A stretch of 64,000 nt of DNA from Meghimatium bilineatum (Eukaryota > Mollusca > Gastropoda > Stylommatophora > Philomycidae), in assembly GCA_034231615.1 (NCBI GenBank), contig CM067306.1:34244019-34308018 (forward strand), given 5' to 3'. The notes under the pieces were generated by a model. It was not told where the DNA came from and ran no database searches. It saw only the letters and a list, made by a program, of their open reading frames with translations. The stretch's first letter is position 1; the number at the start of each line of letters is the position of its first letter. Below are positions 22,322-34,600 of this stretch, in pieces. Position numbers and translations under genes: made by a program.

Positions 22322-22500
22322 TGTGTATTCTTCTTCTTCAGTTTTCATTCTCAAACTCCCACTAGATCTCTCTTGTAGCAGGGTAATAGTCTTACTAGAT
22401 TTCCAGCAGGATGTAGTCCAGAGAATAGAAATGAGTTGTGTCACTGTTTTATTTGCACCAATGGCCCGACACATCCATCTTCAGAGGCAGTTTGTATTCC
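22322..22500 (-). mobile_element. SINE family B copy
   Basis: It has the same blocks as the copy at 4030: TTCTTCTTCAG, GATCTCTCTTGTAGCAG, AGATTTCCAGCAGGATGTAG, TTATTTGCACCAATGGCCCG and ACACATCCATCTTC on the plus strand. It adjoins a family A SINE. Confidence 0.65.
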
Positions 22501-22534
22501 AGGACAGGGCTGGGCAGAATTTACATTTTATTGC

Positions 22535-22795
22535 GTTCATTCTCAACCTATTCTAGGTCAGAAGGATGCAATCCGAAGAACAGAATGTGTTGTCATGGTT
22601 ATGCTATATCTGCACCTTTCAGCGTGGTTTCTGGGTCACCGTGACCTTCTATGGGATGGGGCAGTCAACTCTCCAACTTAAAAACCTCCTTAACCATCTT
22701 TCATGACATGTATGGCAGGCTACAGTTTTTATTTTTGTTTTGCTCCCTTTTGGACCTAGACAACAAACGGGAATTCATGCCAAATCTATAGTTTT
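22535..22795 (-). mobile_element. SINE family A copy abutting a family B copy
   Basis: It holds the family A segments (GTCATGGTTATGCTATATC, CACCTTTCAGCGTGGTTTC, GGGATGGGGCAGTCAACTC, then TTTTGCTCCCTTTTGG). It lies directly beside a family B copy at 22322-22500, so two related SINEs stand head to tail. Confidence 0.6.
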
Positions 22796-22879
22796 ATTCA
22801 CAAACTTTCTGTGTAGTTTGTATTCAAGGAAATTCCCTCAGTGTTTAATCTGCAATTGCCTTCTTCTTTCATCCCCGTT

Positions 22880-23235
22880 CTTCAGTCAAAGTAGGGCGCT
22901 GATATAAATTTCATCAATGAACTGTATTATTGTCATCAACCAGACTGGCCGTACAGCTTGTCCGTCAGAGTTGTTTCAGATGGCCATAGTTTTCTTCCTG
23001 TGGAGTACGGTGGCCAGTTGTGTAAAATAAATTATGTTTTCGGGAGATTGTCCACATGGGCACATATCAGTGTCACTAACTCCAAACTTACCCATACATA
23101 TGTTGTTTGAGGAGATCTGTTGTGACCTGTTTTCAATATAAAAATTATTGTGTATTCCTTTCTTTCAAGTCTATATAGCATCATCTATTTTGCTGCATGG
23201 GTGAGTTGAGTTTCACTCCATGTTACTGGCAGTTA
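22880..23235 (-). mobile_element. LINE C-terminal fragment (same family as 36420-36800)
   Basis: Both share ATGAACTGTA, AGATTGTCC-GGGCACATAT and the segment encoding a C-P-x-G-Q...HILQ-type cysteine tail followed by VQFINEI. The frame is decayed. Confidence 0.55.
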
Positions 23236-23414
23236 CTTCTAGTGTTTGCTAGCTGCTCTGCTATCTCAATTCCCCCAATTTGTGAGTGACATGGAATCTA
23301 CTGGAAAATCACTTCTTGTTTCTTGCTTTCAAAAGAATAGATATCATCTGGGCAATAGTGGCATCTTGCTGACAGCAATCTGTTACCACCTGCTTCTGAC
23401 ATACTCATCAAACC

Positions 23415-23565
23415 ACAACCTGTCAGGGTCATACTGGTGCTATATTAGATGTGCCAATACAGATGAGTCTTCTAGCAATTTCTATCCTCAGTGATGCAGG
23501 TAACTGTGAAAAAAACTTGACCTGTCCAGGCTTTGATATTGTCTGCCCATGGCTTTCTCATCATT
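23415..23565 (-). mobile_element. LINE 3' end (family D)
   Basis: Antisense blocks AACCTGTCAGGGTCATACTG, TCTATCCTCAGTGATGC and GACCTGTCCAGGCTTTGATA. Confidence 0.6.
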
Positions 23566-23599
23566 ATCTCATCACTGTCTGTGCTACCAGTGCCAAACC

Positions 23600-23990
23600 T
23601 GGACAATGACAGCCCAAGACAAACAAAAAAAAGTGACACAAAAAATAACATGTCTACGAAGAATACTCTGAGTGTCATTAAGAGATAGAATTAGAAACGA
23701 TAACATCAGACAGATAACCAAAACAATACCAGTATTGGAACACATCAAAAGACAGCAGATCAAGTTGTTTTCACACGCTTCCAGACTACCAACAAACAGC
23801 ATGCCACAGATGGCCATGACACATAGATATAACGGCTATAAAGCCAGAGGCAGACCATGTAAAAGATGGATCACAGAAAATCAAAGAAGCCATAGGAACA
23901 AGCTTACAAACAGCACACATGAAGACCATCTCCAGAGAATTCTGTCCCTGATGCCGTGCTTGTGTGTGTATATATATATATATATATAGA
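23600..23990 (+). mobile_element. LINE 3' end followed by (TA)n
   Basis: The plus strand reads RRQQ-like LEHIKRQQIKLFSHASRL, MAMTHRYNGYKARGRPCKRW and THEDHL. A TA run lies at 23967-23989. Confidence 0.65.
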
Positions 23991-24231
23991 ACCAACAGAT
24001 CTGACTTCGGAATGGTAACTAAAACATTCTGTGTTTTTACCACTTCCACTAAATGGTGGACGTCTGCAGCCATATCGTTAGTAGGCCAGTCATATGAGAG
24101 AAGTGGTTCCAGTGTAGTACACTGGTCACCAAATTGAAAACTAACCATAGTCAATCATACTTGATCCTTTCACCACATTATTCATCACTATTGACATAGC
24201 CACAAATTCCTAACTTACTTTTCACTGCATT

Positions 24232-24580
24232 TGGTTAGTTAGTCATCAGATCATCATCACTGTAAACTGGACATGTCCATAGTTGCTCCAATCTCTCTCT
24301 GAGTGTACCTGCCATTACACCTCTACTGACAGTACCTGTCCTATGCTGGTTGACCATCATTCTTCTGTGCCCTCCAAAATTTTCACGCCTAGCAACACTG
24401 CATTTCAAACCCTGATCTTTAATCCTGGCCATTGAAAATGAATCATCATCCACACTAGTCTCACTCTCGCGTGCTATATCTCTTAAGGAGTTCAAGATGT
24501 CAGCTTGATCCATTGCCCCACAATCGCGCATGACGCCAATGATTTGCTCTTTCAGTGCCTCTAACACCCACATGCCTCCG
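24232..24580 (-). mobile_element. LINE 3' end (family G) with (AACT)n tail
   Basis: The minus strand reads GAMDQADILNSLRDIA, DDDSFSMARIKDQGLKC, MMVNQHRTGTVSRGVM and RLEQLWTCPVYSDDD. The tail GACTAACTAAC matches the copy at 9820-10748. Confidence 0.75.
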
Positions 24581-24774
24581 CACGAAAATAAATGTAACCA
24601 CTTTCAGCCTCACCTTTCTCAAAACCTCAATCCACTGTTCATGAATGAGACCCACTTATACCTTCCTAATCATACTCAGAGTCACTCAAGATGCAGACAT
24701 GTGTTACCTTCTGTGTGCATACCCATTCACTGCAGCATGCATCACTATTGATATAGCCACCAATTCCCACTTAT

Positions 24775-24935
24775 TTCTTCTTCAGTGTTAAATTTTTAAA
24801 CTCCTGCAGGATCTCTCTTGTAGCAGTATAATGGACCTACTAGATTTCCAGCAAGATGTAGACCAGAGAATGGAGATGTGTTTTCAGTTTTATTTGCACC
24901 AATGGTCCGATACATCCATCTTTGGCGGACTGGGA
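24775..24935 (-). mobile_element. SINE family B copy
   Basis: Truncated family B copy with the blocks TTTCCAGCAAGATGTAGACC and TTATTTGCACCAATGG, ending just after ATACATCCATCTTTGG. Confidence 0.6.
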
Positions 24936-25009
24936 CTTTGAGCCTGCATATTCTGGGATGACTGCTGGAACAGAGAGTGGAGCACTGACAGGAATGTCCC
25001 ATGTGCCAT

Positions 25010-25640
25010 GGTAATAGTTTCTAATCGAGAATCAAGAGTAAAGAAAACAATAATGTGTGACACTGAATAGAGAATAATAATCATCAATTCACATCAACAA
25101 AATATTTGTAAAAATGCTCAAAACAGAATTATCCATAAAAATGTAGTCCATATAGAATACTAATAATAGAACTAGATATAATAAACCAGGCATGAATATG
25201 TACACCATAAATGCAATGTGTTATGTGCAGACTGTAAATAGTGCAGGTATCAACCGAACAACCTCAGGTCAAAAAATATTACCCGAAACAAAATAACACA
25301 TCATAAATGTTTGTGATTGTAAAAATATGTATATCTAAAAATTTTCAGATTTTGATTTTAAAATAGGCCTTATTCATTTGAGAATCAGTAGTAACAAAGG
25401 AAATTTAACAAAAAAGATAAGGCACTTGTATATAATGTAGCATAGTCTAACAACAGTCAAGCGATAAATGCAATTCACAAAAAAATATAGCTGTTTAGCA
25501 TAACTACAATTTGTAGAATAAATTCAGAAAATTTGTTAGCATAAACATTCTACACTCAATCATCCTGCCCTCTGATGTACTGTAATTTACGTTTCAATGA
25601 AAATTGTTTTATCTTGAAAGCAACCATCTAACTTCCCTTA
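25010..25640. other. AT-rich spacer, no feature seen
   Basis: No coding stretch or repeat family was recognised. Confidence 0.3.
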
Positions 25641-25835
25641 CTAAAATTACCAGCCCTTTAAAGTTGCTTCATCTAGTAAGGAAGTTTAAAGGGCTGGTAA
25701 ACTTCCTTACTAGAAGAAGCAACCCTTTATCCTTACTAGAAGTAACAACACCTTAACCTTCCTTATTAGAAGTAGCAACCCTCTAACTTCCCTTACTAGA
25801 AGTAGCAACCTCTTAACCTTCCTTACTAGAAGGAG
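25640..25835. repeat. Minisatellite, about 30-bp unit, with an inverted segment
   Basis: Units contain CTTCCTTACTAGAAGTAGCA and ACCCTTTAA. At 25647-25662 and 25685-25700 the 16-mer TTACCAGCCCTTTAAA and its exact reverse complement face each other across 22 nt. Confidence 0.8.
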
Positions 25836-26140
25836 TTTAATGTTTCAAAATTGATCTGTTTAATTAATAACAAATACATAAAACTTAACAAGTATTGTTG
25901 GATTATCACCCATATATTGTTCCCAAGGACAGTACAAGTACAGATGCTCTACTAGTCAAAAGACATATCACTGTTTAGATGTCTCTAAAGAATAACGTGC
26001 TATTTTATATTATAACTAAATAAAAAAAAATTTTAATGTATTGTCCAAACAATAACTTCAAAGACTGATGGAGTGAGCTACACCATCACTAATGTCAAAG
26101 CTGGTTAGTGTAGGATTCATACATGAATATGTGCATAGAA

Positions 26141-26868
26141 ATCATAGATTAGCCCTGACAGTTTCATCATACTGATAGACAGAACCAGAAAACCTAGGTC
26201 AGACACCTTGGCTATCATAGATTAGCCCTGACAGTTTCATCATACTGATAGACAGAACCAGAAAACCTAGGTCAGACACCTTGGCTATCATAGATTAGTC
26301 CTGACAGTTAGTTTCATCATACCGATAGCCAGAACCAGAAAACATAAGTCAGGCATCTTGGCTATCATTGATTATCCCTGACAGTTTCATCATACCGATA
26401 GACAGAACCAGAAAACCTAGGTCAGACACCTTGGCTATCATAGATTAGTCCTGACAGTTAGTTTCATCATACTGATAGTCAGAACCAAAAGACCTAGGTC
26501 AGACACCTTGGCTATCATAGATTAGCCCTGACAGTTAGTTTCGTCATACTGATAGCCAGAACCAGAAAACCTAGGTCAGACACCTTGGCCATCATAAATT
26601 AGCCCTGACAGTTAGTTTCATCATACCGATAGCCAGAACCAGAAAACATAAGTCAGGCATCTTGGCTATCATTGATTATCCCTGACAGTTTCATCATACC
26701 GATAGCCAGAACCAGAAAACCTAGGTCAGACACCTTGGCTATCATAGATTAGCCCTGACAGTTAGTTTCATCATACTGATAGCCAGAACCAGAAAACCTA
26801 GGTCAGACACCTTGGCTATCATAGATTAGTCCTGACAGTTTCGTCATACTGATAGCCAGAACCAGAAA
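26141..26868. repeat. Minisatellite, 73/77-bp unit, about 10 copies
   Basis: Units contain GGCTATCATAGATTAGCCCT, GACAGTTTCATCATACTGAT, CAGAACCAGAAAACCTAGG and TCAGACACCTT. A 4-bp insertion (GTTA) distinguishes two unit types. Confidence 0.9.
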
Positions 26869-26874
26869 AGTTTG

Positions 26875-27290
26875 CCTATTATGCAAGCAAACTGGAACTC
26901 CAACAAAAAAGTGGAAAGAAGACCACCGCCAAATATAATGTAGATGATGGGTATTACCAACTATCCAGAAGAGACCAGGTTGTCTTGCTGCACCTCAGAA
27001 CTGGTCACAACAAAATGAGACATCACCTGTATGCCAAATTCAAAATAAGTAGCACCTGCCTTTGCCATTTTAACCTGACAAATATGACAGCAGAACATAT
27101 CTTACAAGGATGTCACCAGTATGCAGACCTGAAGGAAAAGACATGGCCCACTCCAATCAGCATCAAAGAGAAACTGTATGGCAAAGCGAAAACTCTCAAA
27201 CAGGCAGTGGCTATATCATATAATCTGGAATCCCAACCTGAGTGAGTGATGATAACCGAAAAAGAAGAAACACACTAACATTTATTTTCT
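26875..27290 (+). mobile_element. LINE C-terminal fragment (family K)
   Basis: SRRDQVVLLHLRTGHNKMRH, HLYAKFKISSTCLC, AEHILQGCHQYADLKEKTWP and KQAVAISYN match the C-terminus at 58823-59150. Confidence 0.7.
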
Positions 27291-27611
27291 CTTCACTCAC
27301 AGCAAATATAAACAGATCAGGAAGGTATTGATGATTATGAAATAAAATGTAAACAGATCAAGATAGTATTGGCGATAGGATAGTATAGTATATGAACCTA
27401 GAACATATCCATAGGTATTCTGCTAACTCCCTCTAATAACTAAAACTGCAGATACAGAAACTATTCAGATTTTCCAACAACTTTGAAATCGTAGAGACCA
27501 TTTATACTGGATGGAATAAGGAATCAAGGCCTAGCACTGTGAATGTCCCATGCACATTACAGCAAATTTTTTTTTTTTAAACTGACAAATTCTAAAGCAC
27601 TTAAAATAATA

Positions 27612-28258
27612 AGCATTAAATTAAAAATGTCCTACAATCTGTGACTATAAATGCTCTACCATCTGTGAATATACATGTCCTACCATCTGTGATTATAAAT
27701 GCCACACCATCTGTGATTATAAATGTCCTACTATCTGTGATTATACATGTCCTAGTACCTGTGATTATAAATGTCCTTCTATCTGTGATTATACATGTCC
27801 TATATCCTTCTATCAATGATCATGATGTCCTACCATCTGTAATTATAAATGCCCTGCCATTTGCTTTACATTCATGTTCTATCATCTGTGATTATACATT
27901 TCTCATGTCCTTCTATATGTGATTACACATGTCCTATGCCTTATCTGCAATTATGCATATCATATGCTCTACTATTTGTTATTATTCATGTCCTATCATC
28001 TGTGAATATACATATCCTATGTCCTACCATCTGCAACTATGCATATCCTATGTCCTACCATCTGCAACTATACATATCCTATGTCTTACCATCTGCAACT
28101 ATACATGTCCTATAATTTTAAACCATCATATACATAATGTTCTACCAACTTTGACCGTCACAACCGTAATGCCCTAACAATTCTGATCATCACATATAAA
28201 ATGTCCTACCATCTCTGACCATCAAGTACATAAACAATCATCACATATACAATGTCTG
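27612..28258. repeat. Degenerate minisatellite, 24-26-bp unit
   Basis: Units contain CATCTGTGATTATAAATGTC and CTAC. It lies just beyond the BMP stop codon, in or near its 3' UTR. Confidence 0.85.
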
Positions 28259-28433
28259 CACACCATATACATGCTTAAACTGTAAATTTATACGTAAATT
28301 TAACTCGGCTTCCTATGACTCTGTATACAAATATGAACCATTTGTCCACACAATAAAACACAATTATTCTTAACGCAATATACATTTTCACAGCCAAAAC
28401 GGTCCTGGCAACACGCATAAAAATATACCAGTC

Positions 28434-28691
28434 TTAATGGCAGCCGCAAGCTTTGACAATCATGTCTCGGAATCTTTTCAAGACAACGCTTGAGTTATCG
28501 TCAGAGTAGAGCAGAGTTATGGTGCCAAACTTTGTTGGTGCGCAGCAAGGCTTGGGAACATTGTATGGTTCCATCAGATGAACAAGAGTCTGAACAATGG
28601 CATGGTTTGTTGCGTTCATGTGGATTCCTAGAGGAAATGAGCAGTCTCCTGCACAATAGAAGGCTGAGTATCCTTCCGGTGCTATTAAGAA
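28434..28691 (-). CDS. bmp5-8: BMP5-8 coding exon 7 (mature cystine-knot domain and stop)
   Basis: The acceptor TATTTCCAG is followed by [13 protein letters not shown] and the exon runs open to a TAA at 28434. It encodes residues 332-416 and holds cysteines 2 to 7. C344/C348, the CC pair 380-381 and the terminal CGC are all in register. The NAT sequon at N357 is conserved in this class. BMP7 splits this region over two exons; here it is one. A LINE copy begins only about 60 bp upstream, in intron 6. No confident polyadenylation signal was seen in the first few hundred bases downstream. Confidence 0.95.
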   Translation of the reverse strand, partial: FLIAPEGYSAFYCAGDCSFPLGIHMNATNHAIVQTLVHLMEPYNVPKPCCAPTKFGTITLLYSDDNSSVVLKRFRDMIVKACGCH

Positions 28692-31600
28692 CTGGAAATA
28701 TACAGAAATGGATATGGTATAACTGGTTGTGCACAATGATGAATTATAGTAATAATAATAATAATGTATGGCCTTTTGCGTCTTGCAGATGGTCGTTAAG
28801 CAAAAGAAAAAGCAAACAAATAAGCATTATCTCTCAGGAATGGAAACTTGTTAGGAGATCATGTAACAGCAGAAGATTTGTGCTTGTGTCTTCCTCTTTT
28901 ATCTTCCTAAACAACGTCGTCCCTGCATGCAGTTTGTGCTTCCAGGCAGCCCAAGTTTCAGTCGTGTTTTCCCAGTTTCTGGCAAATATGAAGAAATCTT
29001 TCATTGAGGACTTGTAGATGTCTTTGTACCTCAGCATTGGTCTACAGCGGGCCCACTGGCCTTCAGACAGTTCTCCGAATAGTATCTGTTTTGGAATGCA
29101 GCAGTGTAACATTCTGTGGACATGACCCAGCATCATAATCTATTTCTACTAAGTGTTTCCATGGCATATGATAGTTGAGTGCAGACCAACACTTCTATAT
29201 TGGTGATTTTGTCATGTCATTTAATATTTTATGGAGGCATCTTAGATGAAAGGTGTTAGTCTCGTCTCATGTTTTTTGTAGGTGATCCATGTTTCGGATC
29301 CATAGTATAGTTTACTCAGCACACTTGTTTGGTATATCTGTAAATTTGTTTCCAATTTTAGGTTTTTTTTCGCAGAGCATTTTGACAGTCCACCAAAAAT
29401 AGTAGTCGCTTTTCCCATGCTTGTGTTTATTTTATTAAGCAGGAAAATTGTGGATACTAGGTAACAAAAATGTGCAATTTGCTTTATATGATTATTATTT
29501 AAGGTGATGTTTGTTGGTACTGTAGTCTATCACACATTACCACAGATTTTGTGATGCCTATTGTCATAGAGAACAACTCAACAAGCCTTAGCCATGTTGT
29601 CAATTTGGGACTGCAATGTGGACTCACTGTGTGCCACTAGTATTTCTGATGTTTTCGTTTTTGCTCTGAGACATGCTAAATTGAAGAGTGAACCACCATA
29701 ACTCGTGCGGATGAGAACATCACTAGTTGCATCTAGTTACATCACTAAAGCATGTTTCACAAGAGCTGCAAAGAAAATTCTAAAATGGGTAGGGACTAAA
29801 ATGCATCCCTGCTTTACTCCAGTCTTTACTAAAATTGTCAGATGTATTGCCCTTGAACGATATATTTGCGCGCATGTTTTCATGAAAAGAAATTATCCAA
29901 GTCCAGTAATTTCTGTGGACAACCAGTAAATTTTATATAGAACTTGTCTGCTAACAGTGTCAAAAGCCTCTGCTAGATCCACAAAAGCCAAAAAAAGTGG
30001 GTACCCTCAACTCGCAATATTTTTCCTGTAGTAGACAAAGGGTAAAAAAATCATTTCGGTAGTCGACCTATTTGCTCTGAAACCACACAGTGTCTCTGGT
30101 TGGACATATAATAGGTAGCTGGAGTCACTTGAAGAATATGTACAGGTGATAAAAAGCCTTGCAGGTGATACTGATAATAATAATAGATCACAGTGTATCA
30201 AATGAGATGTTTGAGGTCACCTCTCAGATGTCACCAAAAAAGCAGATGGAGAAGATACCAAGAAAGAAATAAAAACCAGAACTTTCCTAGAATACTGGTC
30301 CCACTAATTTAACGAAACTATGTCATTTTTACAAAATATGTAGCAAATTTAAGTCAAGGTAAGGTGAGAGAACTTGTATCTGAAATTAGTTATAGCAGAC
30401 AGTGAAAACTGCACTGGAAAATTGGAACAACATCACTGGTCAAATATATTGAAAAACAGATTGAAATGGTTTGGCTACCTAATGAGAAAGAACCCATATT
30501 GGCCAGCAACAAGAGCATACTACATGAAAGTGGAAACAGCAAGATACAGAGGAAGACCAAGAAGAAGGTGGATTGAAGGAGTTACCAACATTCTAACATG
30601 TAGTATTATGCCTAACATTCTGACACAACACAGTATGACTCAAAATATGCCATAGCCCGAAAACCAATCAATATTCAATACTGCAACACCTCACAGCAAA
30701 AGCAGAGAAAAGACACAAGATAGATAGAGACTGTTATTGCGGCAGATGAACGCAACTGAAATGAATGGCAGATGCAACTACTGAAAGAGAAATCCACAAT
30801 CTAGTCTAATTTACTTCACTGGGTTCTTTACTAAAATACACTGCATACGCTACTAAAATGCAGCATACGTTACTAAAATGCACAATACGCTACTAAAATG
30901 CAGCATACGCTACTAAAATGCAGAATACGCTACTAAAATGCAGAATACGCTACTAAAATGCAGAATACGCTACTAAAGTGCAGAATACGCTACTAAAATG
31001 CAGCATACGCTACTAAAATACACTGCATACGCTACTAAAATGCAGAATACGCTACTAAAATGCAGAATACGCTACTAAAATGCAGAATACGCTACTAAAC
31101 TGCAGAATACGCTACTAAAATGCAGAATACGCTACTAAAATGCAGAATACGCTACTAAAATGCAGAATACGCTACTAAAATGCAGAATACGCTACTAAAA
31201 TGCAGAATACGCTACTAAAATGCAGAATACGCTACTAAAATGCAGAATATGCTACTAAAATGCAGAATACGCTACTAAAATGCAGAATACGCTACTAAAA
31301 TGCAGAATACGCTACTAAAATGCAGCATACGCTACTAAAATGCAGAATACGCTACTAAAATACACTGCATACGCTACTAAAATACAGAATACGCTACTAA
31401 AATACACTGCATACGCTACTAAAATACAGCATACGCTACTAAAATGCAGAATACGCTACTAAAATACACTGCATACGCTACTAAAATGCAGAATACGCTA
31501 CTAAATTGCAGAATACGCTACTAAAATGCAGCATACGCTACTAAAATACACTGCATACGCTACTAAAATACACTGCATACGCTACTAAAATGCAGAATAC

Positions 31601-34600
31601 GCTACTAAAATACACTGCATACGCTACTAAAATACACTGCATACGCTACTAAAATACACTGCATACGCTACTAAAATGCAGAATACGCTACTAAAATGCA
31701 GAATACGCTACTAAAATGCAGAATACGCTACTAAAATGCAGAATACGTTACTAAAATGCAGAATACGCTACTAAAATGCAGAATACGCTACTAAAATGCA
31801 GAATACGCTACTAAAATGCAGAATGCGCTACTAAAATGCAGAATACGCTACTAAAATGCAGCATACGCTACTAAAATGCAGAATACGCTACTAAAATACA
31901 CTGCATACGCTACTAAAATGCAGAATACGCTACTAAAATGCAGAATACGCTACTAAAATGCAGCATACGCTACTAAAATGCAGAATACGCTACTAAAATG
32001 CAGAATACGCTACTAAAATGCAGAATACGCTACTAAAATGCAGAATACGCTACTAAAATGCAGAATACGCTACTAAAATGCAGAATACGCTACTAAAATG
32101 CAGCATACGCTACTAAAATGCAGAATACGCTACTAAAATGCAGCATACGCTACTAAAATGCAGCATACGCTACTAAAATGCAGCATACGCTACTAAAATG
32201 CAGCATAAGCTACTAAAATACAGCATAAGCTACTAAAATACAGCATAAGCTACTAAAATGCAGCATAAGCTACTAAAATACACTGCATACGCTACTAAAA
32301 TGCAGCATAAGCTACTAAAATGCAGCATACGTTACTAAAATGCAGCATAAGCTACTAAAATACACAGCATACGCTACTAAAATGCAGCATACGCTACTAA
32401 AATGCAGCATACGCTACTAAAATGCAGCATACGCTACTAAAATGCAGCATACGCTACTAAAATGCAGCATAAGCTACTAAAATGCAGCATACGCTACTAA
32501 AATGCAGCATAAGCTACTAAAATACACAGCATACGCTACTAAAATGCAGCATACGCTACTAAAATGCAGCATACGCTACTAAAATGCAGCATACACTACT
32601 AAAATGCAGCATACGCTACTAAAATGCAGCATTCCGACAATGTTTAACAGCAGCAGCATATTAAAGTAGTCTGTGCATCAGCCAGTATTAAAAACAAAAC
32701 CAGTTTGAGAAATCAGTACTTCAGGTCACGTTTACAGTTTGGTCATGTTTACATTTTGCAGCACTCGCAACATAGGCCTAATGTTTACATTTTGCCACAC
32801 TCATGGCATGCACATTTTTTCATATGGCTAGGGTCTAAACAGCATGGCTCAATTTGGCAGGAAAACTACTGAATTGGCAAGAGGTTGTTGAAACTGGTGC
32901 ACTAAAAACTAGAAACCGGAATATAAATTATTAAAAATATGAAGTCAGTATATTGAAAAATGTGACTTCCAGAACCTTCTTCTTCTTCTGCGTTCGTTCT
33001 AAAACTCCTGCAGATTAGCAGGATGTAGTATGGAGAACGGAATGCGTTGTGTCATGGTTTGCTACAGTGTTGCGATATCTGCGCCTTTCGGCCTGACACA
33101 TCCGACTTCAGCATGGATTAGGGTCACTGATCCTATATGGGATGGGACAGCCAACTCCATCCCATAACCTCCTTAGTCGCCTTTTACGACATGCGTGGAA
33201 GGTAAACAGTGTTGCTATTCTTTGCTCCCCTTTCGGGACCCGGCAATACACGGGCAAATCCAGAACCTGTTTTCTAGGAAAGAACCATCTCAAGTCAAGA
33301 TTGCATCGAGAGAAAACACACTAGGTGGTTTGGCCACCTCATGAGATTGGAACCAACTCAACCAGCCCTTCGTGCATACAACAGCAGAAGATTAGGTTAC
33401 ATGGTACGAATAGGACCTAGAACTAAATTGGTGGAGACAATCAAAGAAACCATAAATAGATACAGGTTGTCCATGACTAAAGCGACCCAAATGGCCAAAG
33501 AAAGACAATTCCCACTCTCTAACAGAACAATTGGAAAGATGATAGATAGATATAATAATAATAATAAGACCCATAATACATCAGGATCATAGAAGTGCCA
33601 CTCTGGAGACACAAAAAGCCCTTCAAATACCTCTGTCCTCAGTCATTCAGAGTGTTAAAAAATCATGCCCAGACCATTCCTTGATGTCAATCGTTGATTT
33701 TCTTTGTCCGCCTCTTTTCCTTCCACCCCAACGGTTCCTTGCAAAATAGTTTTAGAAGGTGAGTTGTGTCACGTTACATGTCCAAACCAACTCCATTTCA
33801 CCACATCCAAAAGTGGTTCTCGATAGCTTGCATGTTTATTTGACAGAAAATATCAAAATGACAGTGTTGGAGAAAGAGTCCTTGTTTGATTCCATTTGTG
33901 ACAGGAAAGGTTGGTGATGACATTTCATTACTAATAGCAACGACCGTCATGCCATCATGGAACTGTTGCACTATGTTGATAAATTTGGTGCAGGACAGGG
34001 AAGCCAAATGTAGCGACCAATTTCTACAGCTCATCTCAGTCTACTGCATCAAATGACTTTGTGAGGTTTACGAATATTGTGAAGTTCCCTTTGACTCTCT
34101 TGGACTTTTTCTTAGAGTTGATGGGCATCAAATATCACACCCACTGTACCCCTCGATTTGATTTTCAAGCAGAATACCATTTGTGTAAGTTGGTTGAGCA
34201 TTACACTCGCTTCTTGCCGCCTTGCTTACAATGATTCAACGTGATCATAATTTCTGCGGACTGTCGTCAACAGCAAAAAACCGCACTCCATGAGAATTTC
34301 CAATCAGTTACCATGCATACCAACCATAAGCACCAGCAAAGATCTCAATGAGTGGACTTTCTAATCAAAACAAACCAGCACAACATCCTAGATAAAACTA
34401 ATGAATAAATACATTCTTTCCAGTGAAGTTGGCACTGATACACCCACAAAAAAACTCACGCTAGCTACATAAGTGTACTTCATCGAGTCTACCACTATGT
34501 GTACATATATGTGGTCTATATGTGAGATGATTGCTTGCCACAGATACAAGGTGAGTTGTAGAAGGGCATACTTTCTAAAGATGGAAAATATTAGCATCAC

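Noticed and set aside
27616-28177. Frames with ITDGRTFI- or VIINVLPS-like repeats next to the BMP stop
   Set aside because: Degenerate 24-26-bp minisatellite, not protein.
28490-29017. 175-codon plus-strand frame over BMP exon 7
   Set aside because: Antisense shadow crossing a real exon and a LINE; no motif of its own.
30835-32632. CRISPR-like regular repeat array
   Set aside because: Units are contiguous with no unique spacers, and the genome is eukaryotic.
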